Shown here piece by piece: positions 1 to 9,116 of a stretch of DNA of 64,000 nucleotides. How positions within the stretch are numbered: the stretch's first letter is position 1; each line of letters opens with the position of its first letter. The stretch comes from Pseudomonadota bacterium (GTDB lineage Bacteria; Desulfobacterota; Desulfarculia; Desulfarculales; Desulfarculaceae). A program made the translations under genes and the position numbers. The DNA is taken from assembly GCA_018896025.1 (NCBI GenBank), contig JAHIND010000005.1:124001-188000 (forward strand). Direction: 5' to 3'. The notes beneath the pieces were generated by a model. It did no database searches. It was not told where the DNA came from and saw only the letters and a list, made by a program, of their open reading frames with translations.

Positions 1-532
1 AGGCGGGGAGACTCAGCGGCTGGGGCCTGCCGGTGAGGCCCTGAGGCGCGGGGTAGCGCCACAGGCGGTGGTTGCGCTCGAAGCTCACCAAAAAGCCGCC
101 GTCCTGGGCGGCCAGGCCCTCGGCGTCGCGGTTGCGTTTGCCTTGCAGGAGGCGGCCCTGAGGGTCCAGCAGGGGTCCCAGGCGCGCCTCGCCCAACCCG
201 GCCGGAGCGCCGCCGGGGCCGTGGGACAGCCCCGCGCTGAACCACCAGCCCTGGTCGCTGATGGCCCACAGCCGCCCGCCGTCCGGCGACAGCCACAGGC
301 CCGAGAGCCCGCCAAAGGCCGGGTCCGGGCTGGAAAGCTCCAGGCCGCCCAGATAGGTGAGGCGGCCCAGGCTGGTTCTGCGGGGGGCGGCCGGATCCAG
401 GGCCACCGCCGCGGACCTTACCCGCACCGCGCGGCCCTCCCCCGGCGCCGGGGGCGGTCCGGGCGAGGCGCAAGCCAGGCTCAGGATCGCCAGGAAAGCC
501 GCCGCCAGCAAGACACGCAAGGCGTTACGCAA
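1..532 (-). CDS. Esterase-like/phytase-like domain lipoprotein (partial)
   Basis: The reading frame runs off the left edge of the window, so only the N-terminal ~177 residues are seen. It opens with TTG at 532, preceded by GGGAG at a normal distance; no ATG is available nearby. A hydrophobic signal ([17 protein letters not shown]) ends in a Cys that could be lipidated, although the lipobox is not canonical. The mature part contains [19 protein letters not shown] and a later NRDAEGLAA stretch, the pattern of the esterase-like-activity-of-phytase family, beta-propeller-like proteins usually exported. No substrate can be inferred. It lies downstream of another lipoprotein gene on the same strand. 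Confidence 0.6.
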   Translation of the reverse strand, partial: MRNALRVLLAAAFLAILSLACASPGPPPAPGEGRAVRVRSAAVALDPAAPRRTSLGRLTYLGGLELSSPDPAFGGLSGLWLSPDGGRLWAISDQGWWFSAGLSHGPGGAPAGLGEARLGPLLDPQGRLLQGKRNRDAEGLAAQDGGFLVSFERNHRLWRYPAPQGLTGRPQPLSLPA

Positions 533-628
533 GATTTTCTCCCTCCCGGCCCCGAGGCCGGGCCTCAAACAGCGCCTCCCCAAGGGCCGTCCAGGGGCGG
601 CCGCCGGGGAGGCGCGGAAATACGGGTG

Positions 629-1099
629 CTAACGGGCCGAGGTCAGGTCGCGCTTGATGCGGTACACCTGGCCCGGCTTCAGGTCCAGCTCCAGCTTCTG
701 CTCGTAGTTCAAAAGGCTCACCGGCACCGTGCCCTCCCCCCTGGTCCTGAGGGCGTAGCCGCTCACCTGGAACAAATAGGTGCGCTTGCCGGTGGGGGCC
801 AGGAAGGTGACCCTGCGCACCAGGGGGTTGACGTTGGAGATCACCTTGAAATTTTGGGGCTCGGTGGGTTGGAGCAGAGGCAGCGGCCCCTGGGGCACGA
901 TGAGGTTCACCCCCCAGTCCCAGAAGACCCACTCGCCGGGGTACTCCAACAGGGCCGGGTCGGCCTTGGCGGTAAGCTCCACCTCTATGCGGGCCGGGTT
1001 GGGGCCGGGGTCCAGGTACACCTGGGCGCAGGCCGCGACAAACAGGCAAAGGCAGGCCAAGGCGTACAAGCCGCTCTTGCGGGACAGGGGGCGTTTCAT
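629..1099 (-). CDS. Small lipoprotein, function unknown
   Basis: 156-residue protein starting [11 protein letters not shown] chose the second of two close ATGs because GGGAGG abuts the first and is correctly spaced from the second. The signal peptide ends LFVAAC, a good lipobox, so a lipidated mature protein beginning [10 protein letters not shown] is expected. The rest is predicted beta-rich and has no motif I recognise. It lies just upstream of the phytase-like lipoprotein on the same strand (97 nt gap) and diverges from the HIT gene; the 120 nt between them should carry both promoters. Confidence 0.7.
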   Translation of the reverse strand: MKRPLSRKSGLYALACLCLFVAACAQVYLDPGPNPARIEVELTAKADPALLEYPGEWVFWDWGVNLIVPQGPLPLLQPTEPQNFKVISNVNPLVRRVTFLAPTGKRTYLFQVSGYALRTRGEGTVPVSLLNYEQKLELDLKPGQVYRIKRDLTSAR

Positions 1100-1219
1100 G
1101 GTCATCCTCCCAATACGGGCGACTGTGCTTGTTCCGGTTCGCGGCTCACCATGGAGCCTGATATTTATTATACTGGGAGCCGAGACCGGAGCGAAATCAT
1201 TCAACGCAAGGGAGCAGCC

Positions 1220-1567
1220 ATGCCCACCATTTTCAGCAAAATCGTAAGCGGCGAGATCACCGCAGACATCGTGCACCAGGACGAGCTGGTCACCGCCTTC
1301 CGGGACGTGAGCCCCGCCGCGCCCACCCATATCCTCATCGTGCCCAACCAGGAGATCAGCGGGGTGGACGCCCTGGAGGACTCCCAGGCCCAGGTGGCCG
1401 GGCGCATGATCCTGGTGGCCCGGGACCTGGCCCGCAAGGAGGGCGTGGCCGCCGGCGGCTACCGTCTGATCATCAACTGCGGCCCGGACGGCGGCCAGGA
1501 GGTGATGCACCTGCACATGCATCTGGTGGGCGGGCGGCCCCTGGGGCCCATGCTCTCGCGGGGATAA
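1220..1567 (+). CDS. HIT-family nucleotide hydrolase (HinT type)
   Basis: 115 residues, beginning [20 protein letters not shown] after GGGAGCAGCC. HinT proteins hydrolyse purine nucleoside phosphoramidates such as AMP-lysine. The N-terminal FSKIV.GEI block, the central HILIVPN and the C-terminal histidine triad HLHMHLVGG, with the catalytic middle His, are all present, and the length is normal. A longer in-frame extension upstream is only antisense to the neighbouring lipoproteins and is not believable. It stands alone between convergent and divergent minus-strand genes. Confidence 0.93.
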   Translation: MPTIFSKIVSGEITADIVHQDELVTAFRDVSPAAPTHILIVPNQEISGVDALEDSQAQVAGRMILVARDLARKEGVAAGGYRLIINCGPDGGQEVMHLHMHLVGGRPLGPMLSRG

Positions 1568-1605
1568 CCGGCCCCTAGCGCGCGGCCTACCGCGGCGGGA
1601 AAGTT

Positions 1606-3693
1606 TCAGGAATCCGCGCCGTCCGAGCCCAGGGCCAGGGCGAGCCGACTTTCCAACTCCCTCCTTGCCTCCTCGGCCCGCTTGCGCTCGGTGATGTCCT
1701 GAGTGATGCCGAACAACTGGTCGGGTCTGCCCCGGTGGTCCTGCAGGGAAAGGCCCCAGCCGTGGACGTAGTGCATGGTGCCGTCGGGCCAGGGGACCCT
1801 GGCCTCCATGTCAAAGGGCTCGCCGGTCTCCGCCGCGCGGCGCAACAGCGCATCGTAGCGCTCCCAGTCCTCGGGGTGGAAGATCTGGTTGTGGCGGTCG
1901 TAGTGGGGGACCCCTTTGGCCGGGTCCTGCCCCATGATCTCGAACATCACCTCGGACCACTGGGACTCCATGGTCTGCGGGTCGAAGCTCCAGTAGCCAA
2001 GGCGGGCTGTCCTCTGGGCCAGATCCAGGGCCGCGTTGGTCTGGCGCAGGGCTGATTCGGCCATGCGGTGGCGGCTGACGTCGCGAATCACCGAGATCAG
2101 GCAGTCGCGGCCTTCCAGCTCGAAGGCCTCGGCCGACCACAAGGCGTAGCGCAGCTCGCCGTTCTTGGGGGTGTATTCGATCTCGAAATCCCTGAGCAGG
2201 CCATGCTCCTTGATTAGGCGCACCGCTTCGTGGCGGCGGAAGGCGTCGGCCCAAAGGCCCACATCCTTGGCGGTGCGCCCCAGCACCTCGCCCCTGGTGT
2301 AGCCGGTCACCTCGGTGAAGGCGTCGTTCACGTCCAGGAACACCCCGTCCTCCAGGGTGGTGATGGTCATCCACACCGGGCTGTTCTTGAACACCAGGGA
2401 GAATTTTTCCTGGCTCTTGCCCAGGGCCAGTTGGGCCTGCTTACGCTCGGTGACATCCTCGGCCACCCCCAGCACCCGCTCCACCCGGCCGTCCGGCCCG
2501 CGCACGCACACCCCGCGGCCCCGTATCCAGCGCACCGAGCCGTCCCGGCGCTGGATGCGGTACTCCACGTCGGTGTCCGTCCCGCGCACCCTTTGATCGG
2601 CCAGGGCCTTCTCCAGCACCGGCCGGTCGGCGGGCAGCACTATCTCCAAGATGCCCAGGGGGTTGTCGTACATGTACTGAATGTCGTGGCCGAAGATCTC
2701 TTCCGCCCTAGGGCTGATGTACTCCAGCTGCCCGGAGTAGGGGTCGCGCACCAAAAACACCTCCCGGATGCTTTCCACCAGCCCCCGGAAGCGGGCCTCG
2801 CTGGCGACCAGGGCTTCCTGGGTGCGCTTGCGCTCGGTGACGTCCACCCCGGCCCCCACCAGGGAGCTCGCCCGTCCGTCGGCGTCGCGCACCGCGTTCA
2901 CGTACATGTCCACCACCACCGGGTGGCCGTTTTTGTGCATATAGCGCAGATTCATGCGCAGACTGTCGGTCTCGCCCTTGATGAGCTCCACCACCCGGCG
3001 GGCGAAGTTTTCGCGGTCCGCGGGGTGGGCCAGGCCTAGGTTGTCCAGCTCCATCATTTCCTGGCGGTTGTATCCCAACATCGCGCACAGGGCCGGGTTC
3101 ACCTCCAACCAGCTCCCCTGGAGGTCGGCCATGCCCATGGGCACCGAGCTATTCTCAAAGATGCCGCTCAGGCGCTGGCGGGTTTCGGCCAGGGCCTTTT
3201 CCGCCTCCACCTGGCGGGTGATGTCCCGAAGCACCGCCAGCCAGCCCCCGAGCTCCCCCGGAGAGGCCTCCTCGACCACCGCCGAAAACAAGACCTGGAT
3301 GAGCCCGCCGTCCTTGCGCACCATGGTCAGGGGCACATCGTCCAGACGGCCCCGGCGGTTGAAATCGAGCAAATGGTTGTCCAGGTATTCCCGGCGGGAC
3401 TCCTGGCTGAAGAACTCGGTCTCCAGGCGGCCCAGCACCTCGTGGCGCTGGTAGCCCATCACCTCCAGCCAGCGGTCGCTGACGTTGACCACCCGGCCCT
3501 GGAAGCCGCAGGAGTGCAGCATGGCCGGGGTGCGCAGATACATCTCCCGCTGGCGGTCCTTGGCCTGGGAGAGCAGCCGCACTTGAGCCCGGAGCTGGTT
3601 AAGCTCGTTGTTTTCGTCGTGATTTTGGGGGGAGGAATCTCCCATGGCTTCACCTGCCTGGGGCCAGCCTGATTGCATTGCCGAAAATTCCAC
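1606..3693 (-). CDS. Multi-PAS sensor protein without kinase domain
   Basis: 695 residues from the GTG at 3693; an ATG at 3645 (MGDSSPQN), preceded by AGGTGA, is an equally good start. Five PAS/PAC modules follow one another, each ending in a D(I/V)T(E/R)-type linker (DITRQVEAEK, DVTERKRTQE, DVTERKQAQ, DVSRHRMAES, DITERKRAEE). The protein stops about 18 residues after the last linker, exactly where a histidine kinase or GGDEF domain would normally start, and the next 40 codons do not encode one. No transmembrane segment is visible, so it is probably cytoplasmic. It may be a truncated kinase or a PAS-only adaptor that presents sensing domains to a partner. Confidence 0.85.
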   Translation of the reverse strand: MEFSAMQSGWPQAGEAMGDSSPQNHDENNELNQLRAQVRLLSQAKDRQREMYLRTPAMLHSCGFQGRVVNVSDRWLEVMGYQRHEVLGRLETEFFSQESRREYLDNHLLDFNRRGRLDDVPLTMVRKDGGLIQVLFSAVVEEASPGELGGWLAVLRDITRQVEAEKALAETRQRLSGIFENSSVPMGMADLQGSWLEVNPALCAMLGYNRQEMMELDNLGLAHPADRENFARRVVELIKGETDSLRMNLRYMHKNGHPVVVDMYVNAVRDADGRASSLVGAGVDVTERKRTQEALVASEARFRGLVESIREVFLVRDPYSGQLEYISPRAEEIFGHDIQYMYDNPLGILEIVLPADRPVLEKALADQRVRGTDTDVEYRIQRRDGSVRWIRGRGVCVRGPDGRVERVLGVAEDVTERKQAQLALGKSQEKFSLVFKNSPVWMTITTLEDGVFLDVNDAFTEVTGYTRGEVLGRTAKDVGLWADAFRRHEAVRLIKEHGLLRDFEIEYTPKNGELRYALWSAEAFELEGRDCLISVIRDVSRHRMAESALRQTNAALDLAQRTARLGYWSFDPQTMESQWSEVMFEIMGQDPAKGVPHYDRHNQIFHPEDWERYDALLRRAAETGEPFDMEARVPWPDGTMHYVHGWGLSLQDHRGRPDQLFGITQDITERKRAEEARRELESRLALALGSDGADS

Positions 3694-3798
3694 CGTAGCG
3701 CCCCAGGGGCGGACACCGCTTTGCCACAGGGCACCCTGTTATCTTAGCTTAGGACACCCCCTGTTTGTCCACATAGGATCAACTACTGAGTGCCGCAA

Positions 3799-4914
3799 TC
3801 AGGCGCAGGAAGGCGGGACCAGGGCCAGGGCCAGGCGGTAATAGAGCTCCGAAGCCGCGGCCACCTGGCTGAAGCTCACCCATTCCTCGGGGCGGTGGGC
3901 CGCCTCCAGGCTTCCCGGCCCCATGATGATGGGCTTGACCCCGGCGGCCCAAAGCTGGTTGGCGTCGGAGTGGCTGCGGAAAGCGCCGGGCAGCCAGGGG
4001 CGCCCCATGCGGCTCACCGCGTTTTGCAGCGCCTCCACCACCGGGCCCCGGGGCGGCAGTTCGTAGCCCGCCTGCACCGTCTCGAAATCCAGGCGCAGGT
4101 TCAGGCCGTCGTCGCTGTTTTTCTCGGCGGCCACCAGCTCCTCTATCTCCACGGCCACCTCGCTGGCCTGGGAGTTGGGCGGCAGGTGCAAATCCAGCCA
4201 GGCCTCGCACTCCTCGGGCACCACGAAGCCGCCGCCGCTGCTGAATAGGTCGCGGATGTTGTAGATCACCTCGGGCCGCTTGTTTTGCAGGTGGGCAGTG
4301 AGGGTGAGCAGCAGGCGCAGCATGTCCTCCACCGCCTTGCGCCCGCCCCCGGCCAGGGAGGCGTGGCGGCGCTCCCCGCGGGTGACCAGCTTCAGCTCCA
4401 TGTAGCCGTAGTTGTGCAGACAGGGCTCCAGGCGGGTGGGCTCGCCCACCACCGCCCAGGGGAAGCGGTACTCGTTCACCAGAGCCTCGGCCCCGTCGCC
4501 CGCCTCTTCCTCGCCCACCACCAAGGCCAGGGTCAGCGGCAGCTCGCGCACTCCCTGCTCCCACAGGGAGAGCACCGCCTCGATCATGGCCGCGCAGCCG
4601 CCCTTCATATCCGCCGCGCCCAGGCCCCACACCCGGTCGCCCTCCTGGCGGTAGCCGAAATCCTCCAGCTCGTGGGCGCTGACCGTGTCGATGTGGCCGA
4701 TCAGGGCCAGCTCGGCCTCCTCCCCGCCCAGGGGAATCACCAGGTTGCCCCGCTCCTCGTCCACCTCCTGGCGCACCACCGGCAGGCCGCGGCGCTTTAG
4801 CCACCCGTGCAGGTACTGGCACAGGTCCTCTTCCTTGCCCGAGGGGCTGTAGATGTCGAGCATGGCGGCCAACAGCTTCTTCAGGCGGGCCTGGTTGATG
4901 GGCGTCTGGTTCAT
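3799..4914 (-). CDS. M20-family metallopeptidase (ArgE/DapE-like)
   Basis: 371 residues from MNQTPINQARLKK. Metal-ligand motifs are in order: LIGHIDTVSA (His and Asp), GLGAADMKGG (Asp), LVVGEEEAGDG (Glu pair) and a C-terminal IIMGPGSLEAAHRPEEW (final His). The family deacylates N-acyl amino acids or cleaves small peptides with two Zn2+ ions in the cytoplasm; the substrate here is unknown. The start ATG overlaps the stop of the upstream GNAT gene as ATGA, so the two are translationally coupled and may work on related acylated amino-acid substrates. Longer upstream readings are shadows of the GNAT gene. Confidence 0.9.
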   Translation of the reverse strand: MNQTPINQARLKKLLAAMLDIYSPSGKEEDLCQYLHGWLKRRGLPVVRQEVDEERGNLVIPLGGEEAELALIGHIDTVSAHELEDFGYRQEGDRVWGLGAADMKGGCAAMIEAVLSLWEQGVRELPLTLALVVGEEEAGDGAEALVNEYRFPWAVVGEPTRLEPCLHNYGYMELKLVTRGERRHASLAGGGRKAVEDMLRLLLTLTAHLQNKRPEVIYNIRDLFSSGGGFVVPEECEAWLDLHLPPNSQASEVAVEIEELVAAEKNSDDGLNLRLDFETVQAGYELPPRGPVVEALQNAVSRMGRPWLPGAFRSHSDANQLWAAGVKPIIMGPGSLEAAHRPEEWVSFSQVAAASELYYRLALALVPPSCA

Positions 4915-5453
4915 GGGCCCTCCTCGTGGCTCCGGTTGGACGGCGCGCGGCGGCCCGAAAGGTTCAGGCTCATGTAAAGGTGCTCCGAGGGCTTGCCGAA
5001 ACCCAGCTTGCGGAAAAAGCGGATGGCGGGCAGGTTGTCGGCCTCGGTGTCCACCATCATGATGCGCACTCCAGCCTCCAGGTAGCGGTCGCGCAGTATG
5101 TTGAACAGGCGCGAGCCCACCCCGTGCTCCTGCCAGGCCGGGTCCACCCCCAGCCACACCAGGTGGCCGTATTTCCAGGCGCTGCCGCTCTTGGTGATGG
5201 TGGTGCCCAGGGCGAAGCCCACCATGCGCTCGTCGTCCTCCTCCTCGGCCACCAGGCAGAACTCGGTGTCGCTGGTGAAAAGGCCCACCACCTCGAACTC
5301 GTCCCAGGTGCGGTAGAGGTTGGGCACCTCCTCGGCGGTGAACAGATCCTCGCCCAGGTGGAACACCGGGGCCAGGTCGTCGATTTCCATGGTGCGAACG
5401 GATATGCCGGGGCGCTCCTTGCCCTCGCCGCCCATGCCTACGTGATAGCGCAC
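4911..5453 (-). CDS. GNAT-family N-acetyltransferase
   Basis: 180 residues. GTG at 5453 is preferred because GAGG lies 5 nt upstream. The acetyl-CoA-binding motif A is clear: LGVDPAWQEHGVGSRLFNIL (Q/R-x-x-G-x-G/A), followed by motif B around AIRFFRKLGF. Substrate is unknown; it could acetylate a small molecule or a protein N-terminus. It overlaps the downstream M20 peptidase by 4 nt (ATGA) and probably forms an operon with it. The K+ channel gene lies 73 nt upstream on the same strand. Confidence 0.88.
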   Translation of the reverse strand: MRYHVGMGGEGKERPGISVRTMEIDDLAPVFHLGEDLFTAEEVPNLYRTWDEFEVVGLFTSDTEFCLVAEEEDDERMVGFALGTTITKSGSAWKYGHLVWLGVDPAWQEHGVGSRLFNILRDRYLEAGVRIMMVDTEADNLPAIRFFRKLGFGKPSEHLYMSLNLSGRRAPSNRSHEEGP

Positions 5454-5526
5454 GTTATCCTCGCTGCTTGCGTGGTGAGGTTTTTATCTATTTTAGCGCA
5501 TGGTTGGCCGTCTGACGACGCGGCGT

Positions 5527-6348
5527 CTAGGAACGAATCACGGCATCCCTTTGTGGATCGAAGGGATTGAGCCGCACCGCCAGGGAGAACAAGTAAGGAT
5601 GGCGGCGGCTGAGGTGCCCGGCATAGGTGAGCCAGCGCATCACCAACTGGCGGTACACCCGCTTCAGGTCGCCGGCCAGGTGGGCGGTGTCGCTGTCGGG
5701 CAGGTCGGCCAGGGCCCGGCGGTGGTACAGCTCGTCCTTGAGGTGGAACACCGCCCTGAGGCACTCGGTGAAGCCGCCATCCTCGCTGATGGCCGGGTTT
5801 TCCAGCAGGCGGAGCAGCAGGCCGGTCTTGGAGGCCAGGAGCATGCGTATCTCGGCCAGGTCCACCAGGCCGGACTCCACCTCGTAGTCGTAGGCCACCA
5901 GGCGCTCTTGCAAACGGCTGAAATCCGCCGGGCTCCAGTCGGCCTGCACCCGCAACTCGCCGGACAGCTCGCCCCGCTTGGGGTCGCCCTGGGTGAGCAG
6001 GTGCAGCAAGTCCGAGCCCAGCTCGGAGAAGAAGATGCCCTCCACCATGTAGAGCTTCAGCTCCCGGGACGCCTTTTCCCGGCGGCTCAGCAGCATCTCG
6101 GTGAAGTTGGCCACCACCCCCATGAAGGTGCCCACCCCGCCCAGGATCAGGAAGATAGCCAGCACCTTGCCCAAGGCGGTGTGAGGGCTGATGTCGCCGT
6201 AGCCCACCGTGGTCACGGTGACAATGCTGAAATACACCGCGTCGTAGAAAGGCAGGTCTTCGGCCAGGGTGAAGCCCACGGTGCCCAAGACCAGGATGCC
6301 CAGCATGACCAGCAGGAAGGTGCGCAAGCGAAAGCGTATTTGATCCAT
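5527..6348 (-). CDS. Two-TM potassium channel with C-terminal helical domain
   Basis: 273 residues. One transmembrane helix (residues ~10-28), pore helix, selectivity filter TVGYGD at 47-52 and a second transmembrane helix (~61-82) make a minimal ion_trans_2 K+ channel subunit, expected to act as a tetramer. The ~190-residue cytoplasmic tail is charged and helical and does not show the Rossmann GxGxxG of an RCK/TrkA-N domain, so the gating domain is of another kind. The ATG at 6348 is chosen over an in-frame TTG two codons earlier. What gates it cannot be read from the sequence. Confidence 0.88.
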   Translation of the reverse strand: MDQIRFRLRTFLLVMLGILVLGTVGFTLAEDLPFYDAVYFSIVTVTTVGYGDISPHTALGKVLAIFLILGGVGTFMGVVANFTEMLLSRREKASRELKLYMVEGIFFSELGSDLLHLLTQGDPKRGELSGELRVQADWSPADFSRLQERLVAYDYEVESGLVDLAEIRMLLASKTGLLLRLLENPAISEDGGFTECLRAVFHLKDELYHRRALADLPDSDTAHLAGDLKRVYRQLVMRWLTYAGHLSRRHPYLFSLAVRLNPFDPQRDAVIRS

Positions 6349-6408
6349 GACCAACCCAGTGAAAAAGTCGGGAGCTTGTTTAATGATAGCACTGGCAAGG
6401 GGGCAGGG

Positions 6409-6927
6409 TCAGGGGCGGGAGGAAAATGCCTCCCAGCTCATGCGATGGTGGTGACCCATGGCCACGAACATGAGGGCCCGGCCCATGGCGGCCCGGTTCT
6501 GGTAACCGGTCAGGCGCAGCGCCGGGTTGCCGTTAAGGTCCAGGAAGATGGTGGTGGGCACCTGCTTTATCTCATAGACCTCCATGAGGCGCGGCTCTTT
6601 GGTCACGTCCACCAGCACGGGGTAGCTTTGCTTTTGCAGGCGCCCGGCCAGATCGGGGTCGCTGAAGACCTGGCGCTGCATCTTTTTGCATAGGTAGCAC
6701 CAGGGGGCCGAGAAAAACAGCACGATGGGGCGCGGCGTCTGCCGGGCCAGCTCGGCGGCCTGCTCATAGCCCAGCCAGGCGACCCCGCCGTCCGCCCCGG
6801 CCGGGGCCGGGGCCAACAGCAGCAAGGCTATGAGCAATAGAAATGCCGCCCGCCGGCCCCTCCCGGCCGCGAGGGGTGGTGGGCCGGGAGGAGCCGGGGC
6901 GGCTGCGATGCCTGGGAGGGCAGGCAA
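6409..6927 (-). CDS. Secreted thioredoxin-fold protein, CYLC active site
   Basis: Up to 172 residues. The redox motif is WCYLCKKM, a C-x-x-C in a thioredoxin fold, with the cis-Pro loop at QVPTTIFLD. An N-terminal hydrophobic stretch (FLLLIALLLLAPAPAGA) is a signal peptide, so it should act in the periplasm as a disulfide reductase or oxidase. The start is uncertain: TTG at 6927 lies 4 nt after the stop of the preceding gene and gives a long Pro-rich leader. It is a tandem partner of the next gene, which has the same architecture with CYRC. Confidence 0.82.
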   Translation of the reverse strand: MPALPGIAAAPAPPGPPPLAAGRGRRAAFLLLIALLLLAPAPAGADGGVAWLGYEQAAELARQTPRPIVLFFSAPWCYLCKKMQRQVFSDPDLAGRLQKQSYPVLVDVTKEPRLMEVYEIKQVPTTIFLDLNGNPALRLTGYQNRAAMGRALMFVAMGHHHRMSWEAFSSRP

Positions 6928-6931
6928 GAAA

Positions 6932-7393
6932 CTAGCGACCCTTCATGAACTGGTCCAGGCTCTTGCGCATGTAGGCCCGGTTTTGCACGTAATCCAACAT
7001 GCCCAGGAAACGCTCCACGCCCATGACCCCCTTGTCGCGGTACACCTCCTTGCCGCCAGAGCTGATAAAGACGTAGCTGGGGGTGTAATCCGAGTGATAG
7101 AGCTTGGCCGGGGCGGGGTTCTTTTCCACGTCCACCTTGGCGGCGATGAAATTCGCGTTGAGCTTTTGGATCACCGCCGCCTGGCTGTAGACCTTGATCT
7201 TCATCTCCTTGCAGCGGTAGCAATAGGGCAGATGAAAATAGATCAGCATGGGCTTGTCCTGGGTTTTCTGGGCGGCCAGGGCTGCGTCGTAGTCCAGCCA
7301 GTGGATGCCGCCTTCGGCGGCCATGGCCGGGGCCGAAGCCCAGGCCAAAACCGCCAGCAGGACAAGACCGGCCAAGGCGCTGAGGCGTGGCAT
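6932..7393 (-). CDS. Secreted thioredoxin-fold protein, CYRC active site
   Basis: 153 residues starting MPRLSALAGLVLL. ATG at 7393 is preferred over an upstream in-frame start because GGGGAG precedes it and a clean signal peptide (ending APAMAAEG) begins there. The motif YCYRCKEMK is the C-x-x-C and DYTPSYVFI supplies the cis-Pro. Family members of this SoxW/DsbD-gamma-like type handle periplasmic thiols, often for cytochrome or sulfur-enzyme maturation. It is the first gene of a two-thioredoxin operon, just downstream of the hairpin repeat at 7419-7673. Confidence 0.85.
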   Translation of the reverse strand: MPRLSALAGLVLLAVLAWASAPAMAAEGGIHWLDYDAALAAQKTQDKPMLIYFHLPYCYRCKEMKIKVYSQAAVIQKLNANFIAAKVDVEKNPAPAKLYHSDYTPSYVFISSGGKEVYRDKGVMGVERFLGMLDYVQNRAYMRKSLDQFMKGR

Positions 7394-7418
7394 GGCTCTT
7401 GTCTCCCCTCTGTGTTTA

Positions 7419-7673
7419 AACCCGCACATTCCATGTGGGTCGTGCGTCCGGCTGCGCCAGGCACCGGCATACGGTGTTGCCGGCTGCGCTCGGGCCTCGA
7501 CGTAGCCTCGGCTACGACTGCGGCCCTCGCTTGCCGGACGCCTTGTCTGCCGGTGCCTGTCTGTGCCGGGCTAATGCATAAACAGTTTCTGGATAGTCAA
7601 TCCTGTTAATTAGAGCCGAATAAACACTAATTAGTCGTTCTATGCCGCTCAACCCACATGGAACCTGCGGGTT
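7419..7673 (-). repeat. Hairpin repeat element, copy 1 (long terminal inverted repeats)
   Basis: The arms 7419-7440 and 7652-7673 are inverted repeats matching at 20 of 22 positions (AACCCGCA..TTCCATGTGGGT). Inside, 7459-7558 is a 100-nt imperfect palindrome closed by an 11-bp perfect stem (AGGCACCGGCA with TGCCGGTGCCT). Read on the minus strand the whole unit aligns with 31921-32181, including its left half. It lies between the thioredoxin operon and fadL, and its right end abuts the fadL stop codon (7672-7674). No ORF of its own is convincing. MITE-like or structured intergenic repeat; see findings. Confidence 0.85.
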
Positions 7674-8928
7674 AGAAACGATAGCTCACCATAACGTGCA
7701 ACGTGTCCTGATAGTGGCTCACCTCGGTCCCGGAGAACGGGTTGGTGGACGAAGGATCCCCGGTGTTGGTCTGGTCCAAGTTAAAGGCGTGCTCCAGGGC
7801 CACGTCGAAGTCCCATTCCTTGTAGGTGTAGGTGAAGCCCGCGGTGAGGTGATGCTCCACCATGGCCGGGAACAAGGGGTTCAGGGTGTTGTCGGGCACC
7901 GGGTTCTGGCCGTAGTTGTAGCCGGCCCGCACGGTCCAGGTGTCGTTGATCTCGTACTGGGCCCCCAGGGCGAAGATCCACTGGTCCTTCCAGTCCATGA
8001 TGAAGGGGATGGTGAGGGTGTCGTAGCCCGAAGGCACCGAGGTGCTGGGGTTGGAGGCGGTCACGGTCACGGTCTGGATGGCCGAGGACCAGTTGACCCA
8101 GCTTACGTCAAAGGCCAGCAGCCACTTGGGGGCGGGCCTGAAGGACAGGCCAACCTTGGCCTGACGGGGCCAGGTGAAGTTGTCCATCTTGACGTCGCGG
8201 TAGGTGACCTGGCCCATGCCCGGCCCGAAGTTGAAACGCATCTCGCCGCCGTCCAGGTCCATGGAGCTTTCCGAGGTGTAGGTGGCGCCCACGGCCCACT
8301 GGTCGTTGATCTGGTAGCTGGCGCCCAGGCGCCCGGCGATGGTGAAGGAGGAAAGGCCGGTGACGTGCTGGCCCTGGGTTCCCCGGGGGAAGAAATCGTA
8401 GTCGATGGTGGCGTAGCCCGCAAAGGCGGTGAGGCCCAGGGTAAGCTTGTCGGTGACGTTGTAGGCCACGGTGGGGGCCAAGCGCATGAAGGCCACCTGG
8501 GAATAGAGGCTGTCGTCGGCCCCATTGAAATTCTTGACGTTCTTAAAGTCCACGCCCATGCCGCCCTGGGCGAAGACGCCCACGCCCACCGACCAACGGC
8601 TGGTGCCGATGCGCTGGGCGTAACCCGCGAAGGGCAGAGGGAAGAGCTGGAACTCATTGTCCACCCCGCTCTGGCCGGGCATGGTCACTTCCATCTGGGG
8701 GTTTAGAAACGCCCCGCCCACGCTGACCACCCGGCTGCAGGTGGTGGCCAACTGGGCCGGGTTGCCGGCGATGGCGGTGCAACCGGCGGGCACGGCCACG
8801 TCGGCCCCGCCCATGCCCGAGGACACCGCCCCGGTGCCGATCATGTTCATTCCGTTCGTGGCCCAGGCCCACACCGGTGCGCTAAGCACCAGCAAAGCGG
8901 TCAAAACTGCTCCCAGCATCCTTCTCAT
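7672..8928 (-). CDS. FadL/OmpP1/TodX-family outer membrane transporter
   Basis: 418 residues from ATG 8928, preceded by AAAGGGA; an ATG at 8955 is in frame but has no comparable site. A signal peptide ends APVWAWA, and the mature protein starts TNGMNMIGTGAVSSGMGGAD with GNPAQLA following, the N-terminal hatch signature of FadL-like porins that take up long-chain fatty acids or aromatic hydrocarbons. It ends with the beta-barrel signature HVMVSYRF with a terminal Phe. With the benzoyl-CoA reductase operon elsewhere in the window, a hydrophobic aromatic substrate is plausible but unproven. Confidence 0.92.
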   Translation of the reverse strand: MRRMLGAVLTALLVLSAPVWAWATNGMNMIGTGAVSSGMGGADVAVPAGCTAIAGNPAQLATTCSRVVSVGGAFLNPQMEVTMPGQSGVDNEFQLFPLPFAGYAQRIGTSRWSVGVGVFAQGGMGVDFKNVKNFNGADDSLYSQVAFMRLAPTVAYNVTDKLTLGLTAFAGYATIDYDFFPRGTQGQHVTGLSSFTIAGRLGASYQINDQWAVGATYTSESSMDLDGGEMRFNFGPGMGQVTYRDVKMDNFTWPRQAKVGLSFRPAPKWLLAFDVSWVNWSSAIQTVTVTASNPSTSVPSGYDTLTIPFIMDWKDQWIFALGAQYEINDTWTVRAGYNYGQNPVPDNTLNPLFPAMVEHHLTAGFTYTYKEWDFDVALEHAFNLDQTNTGDPSSTNPFSGTEVSHYQDTLHVMVSYRF

Positions 8929-9116
8929 GACGGATCCCTTTCTTCTCTTTCCCATGGTTTAACTATGTTTGCGGAACCGCCAAACGACACCCCTCCGGTT
9001 CCTTGTAATGCGGCGGATTGCCATCCCGCCGACCCCTGCTTGTTATGTTTTTGTGGGGCCCCCATTACCCGGATCTGTAATTAAAACCCGGGCTGACCCT
9101 GGGGACCCCTTATGCG

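Noticed and set aside
68..1219. Long plus-strand reading frame fused in front of the HIT gene
   Set aside because: It is antisense to two lipoprotein genes, is Gly/Ala/Arg/Gln-rich like other shadows of GC-rich genes, and has no ribosome site; only 1220-1567 is real.
7419..7673. Insertion sequence
   Set aside because: Terminal inverted repeats are present but the ~255-bp element has no room for and no trace of a transposase; described as a MITE-like or structured repeat instead.
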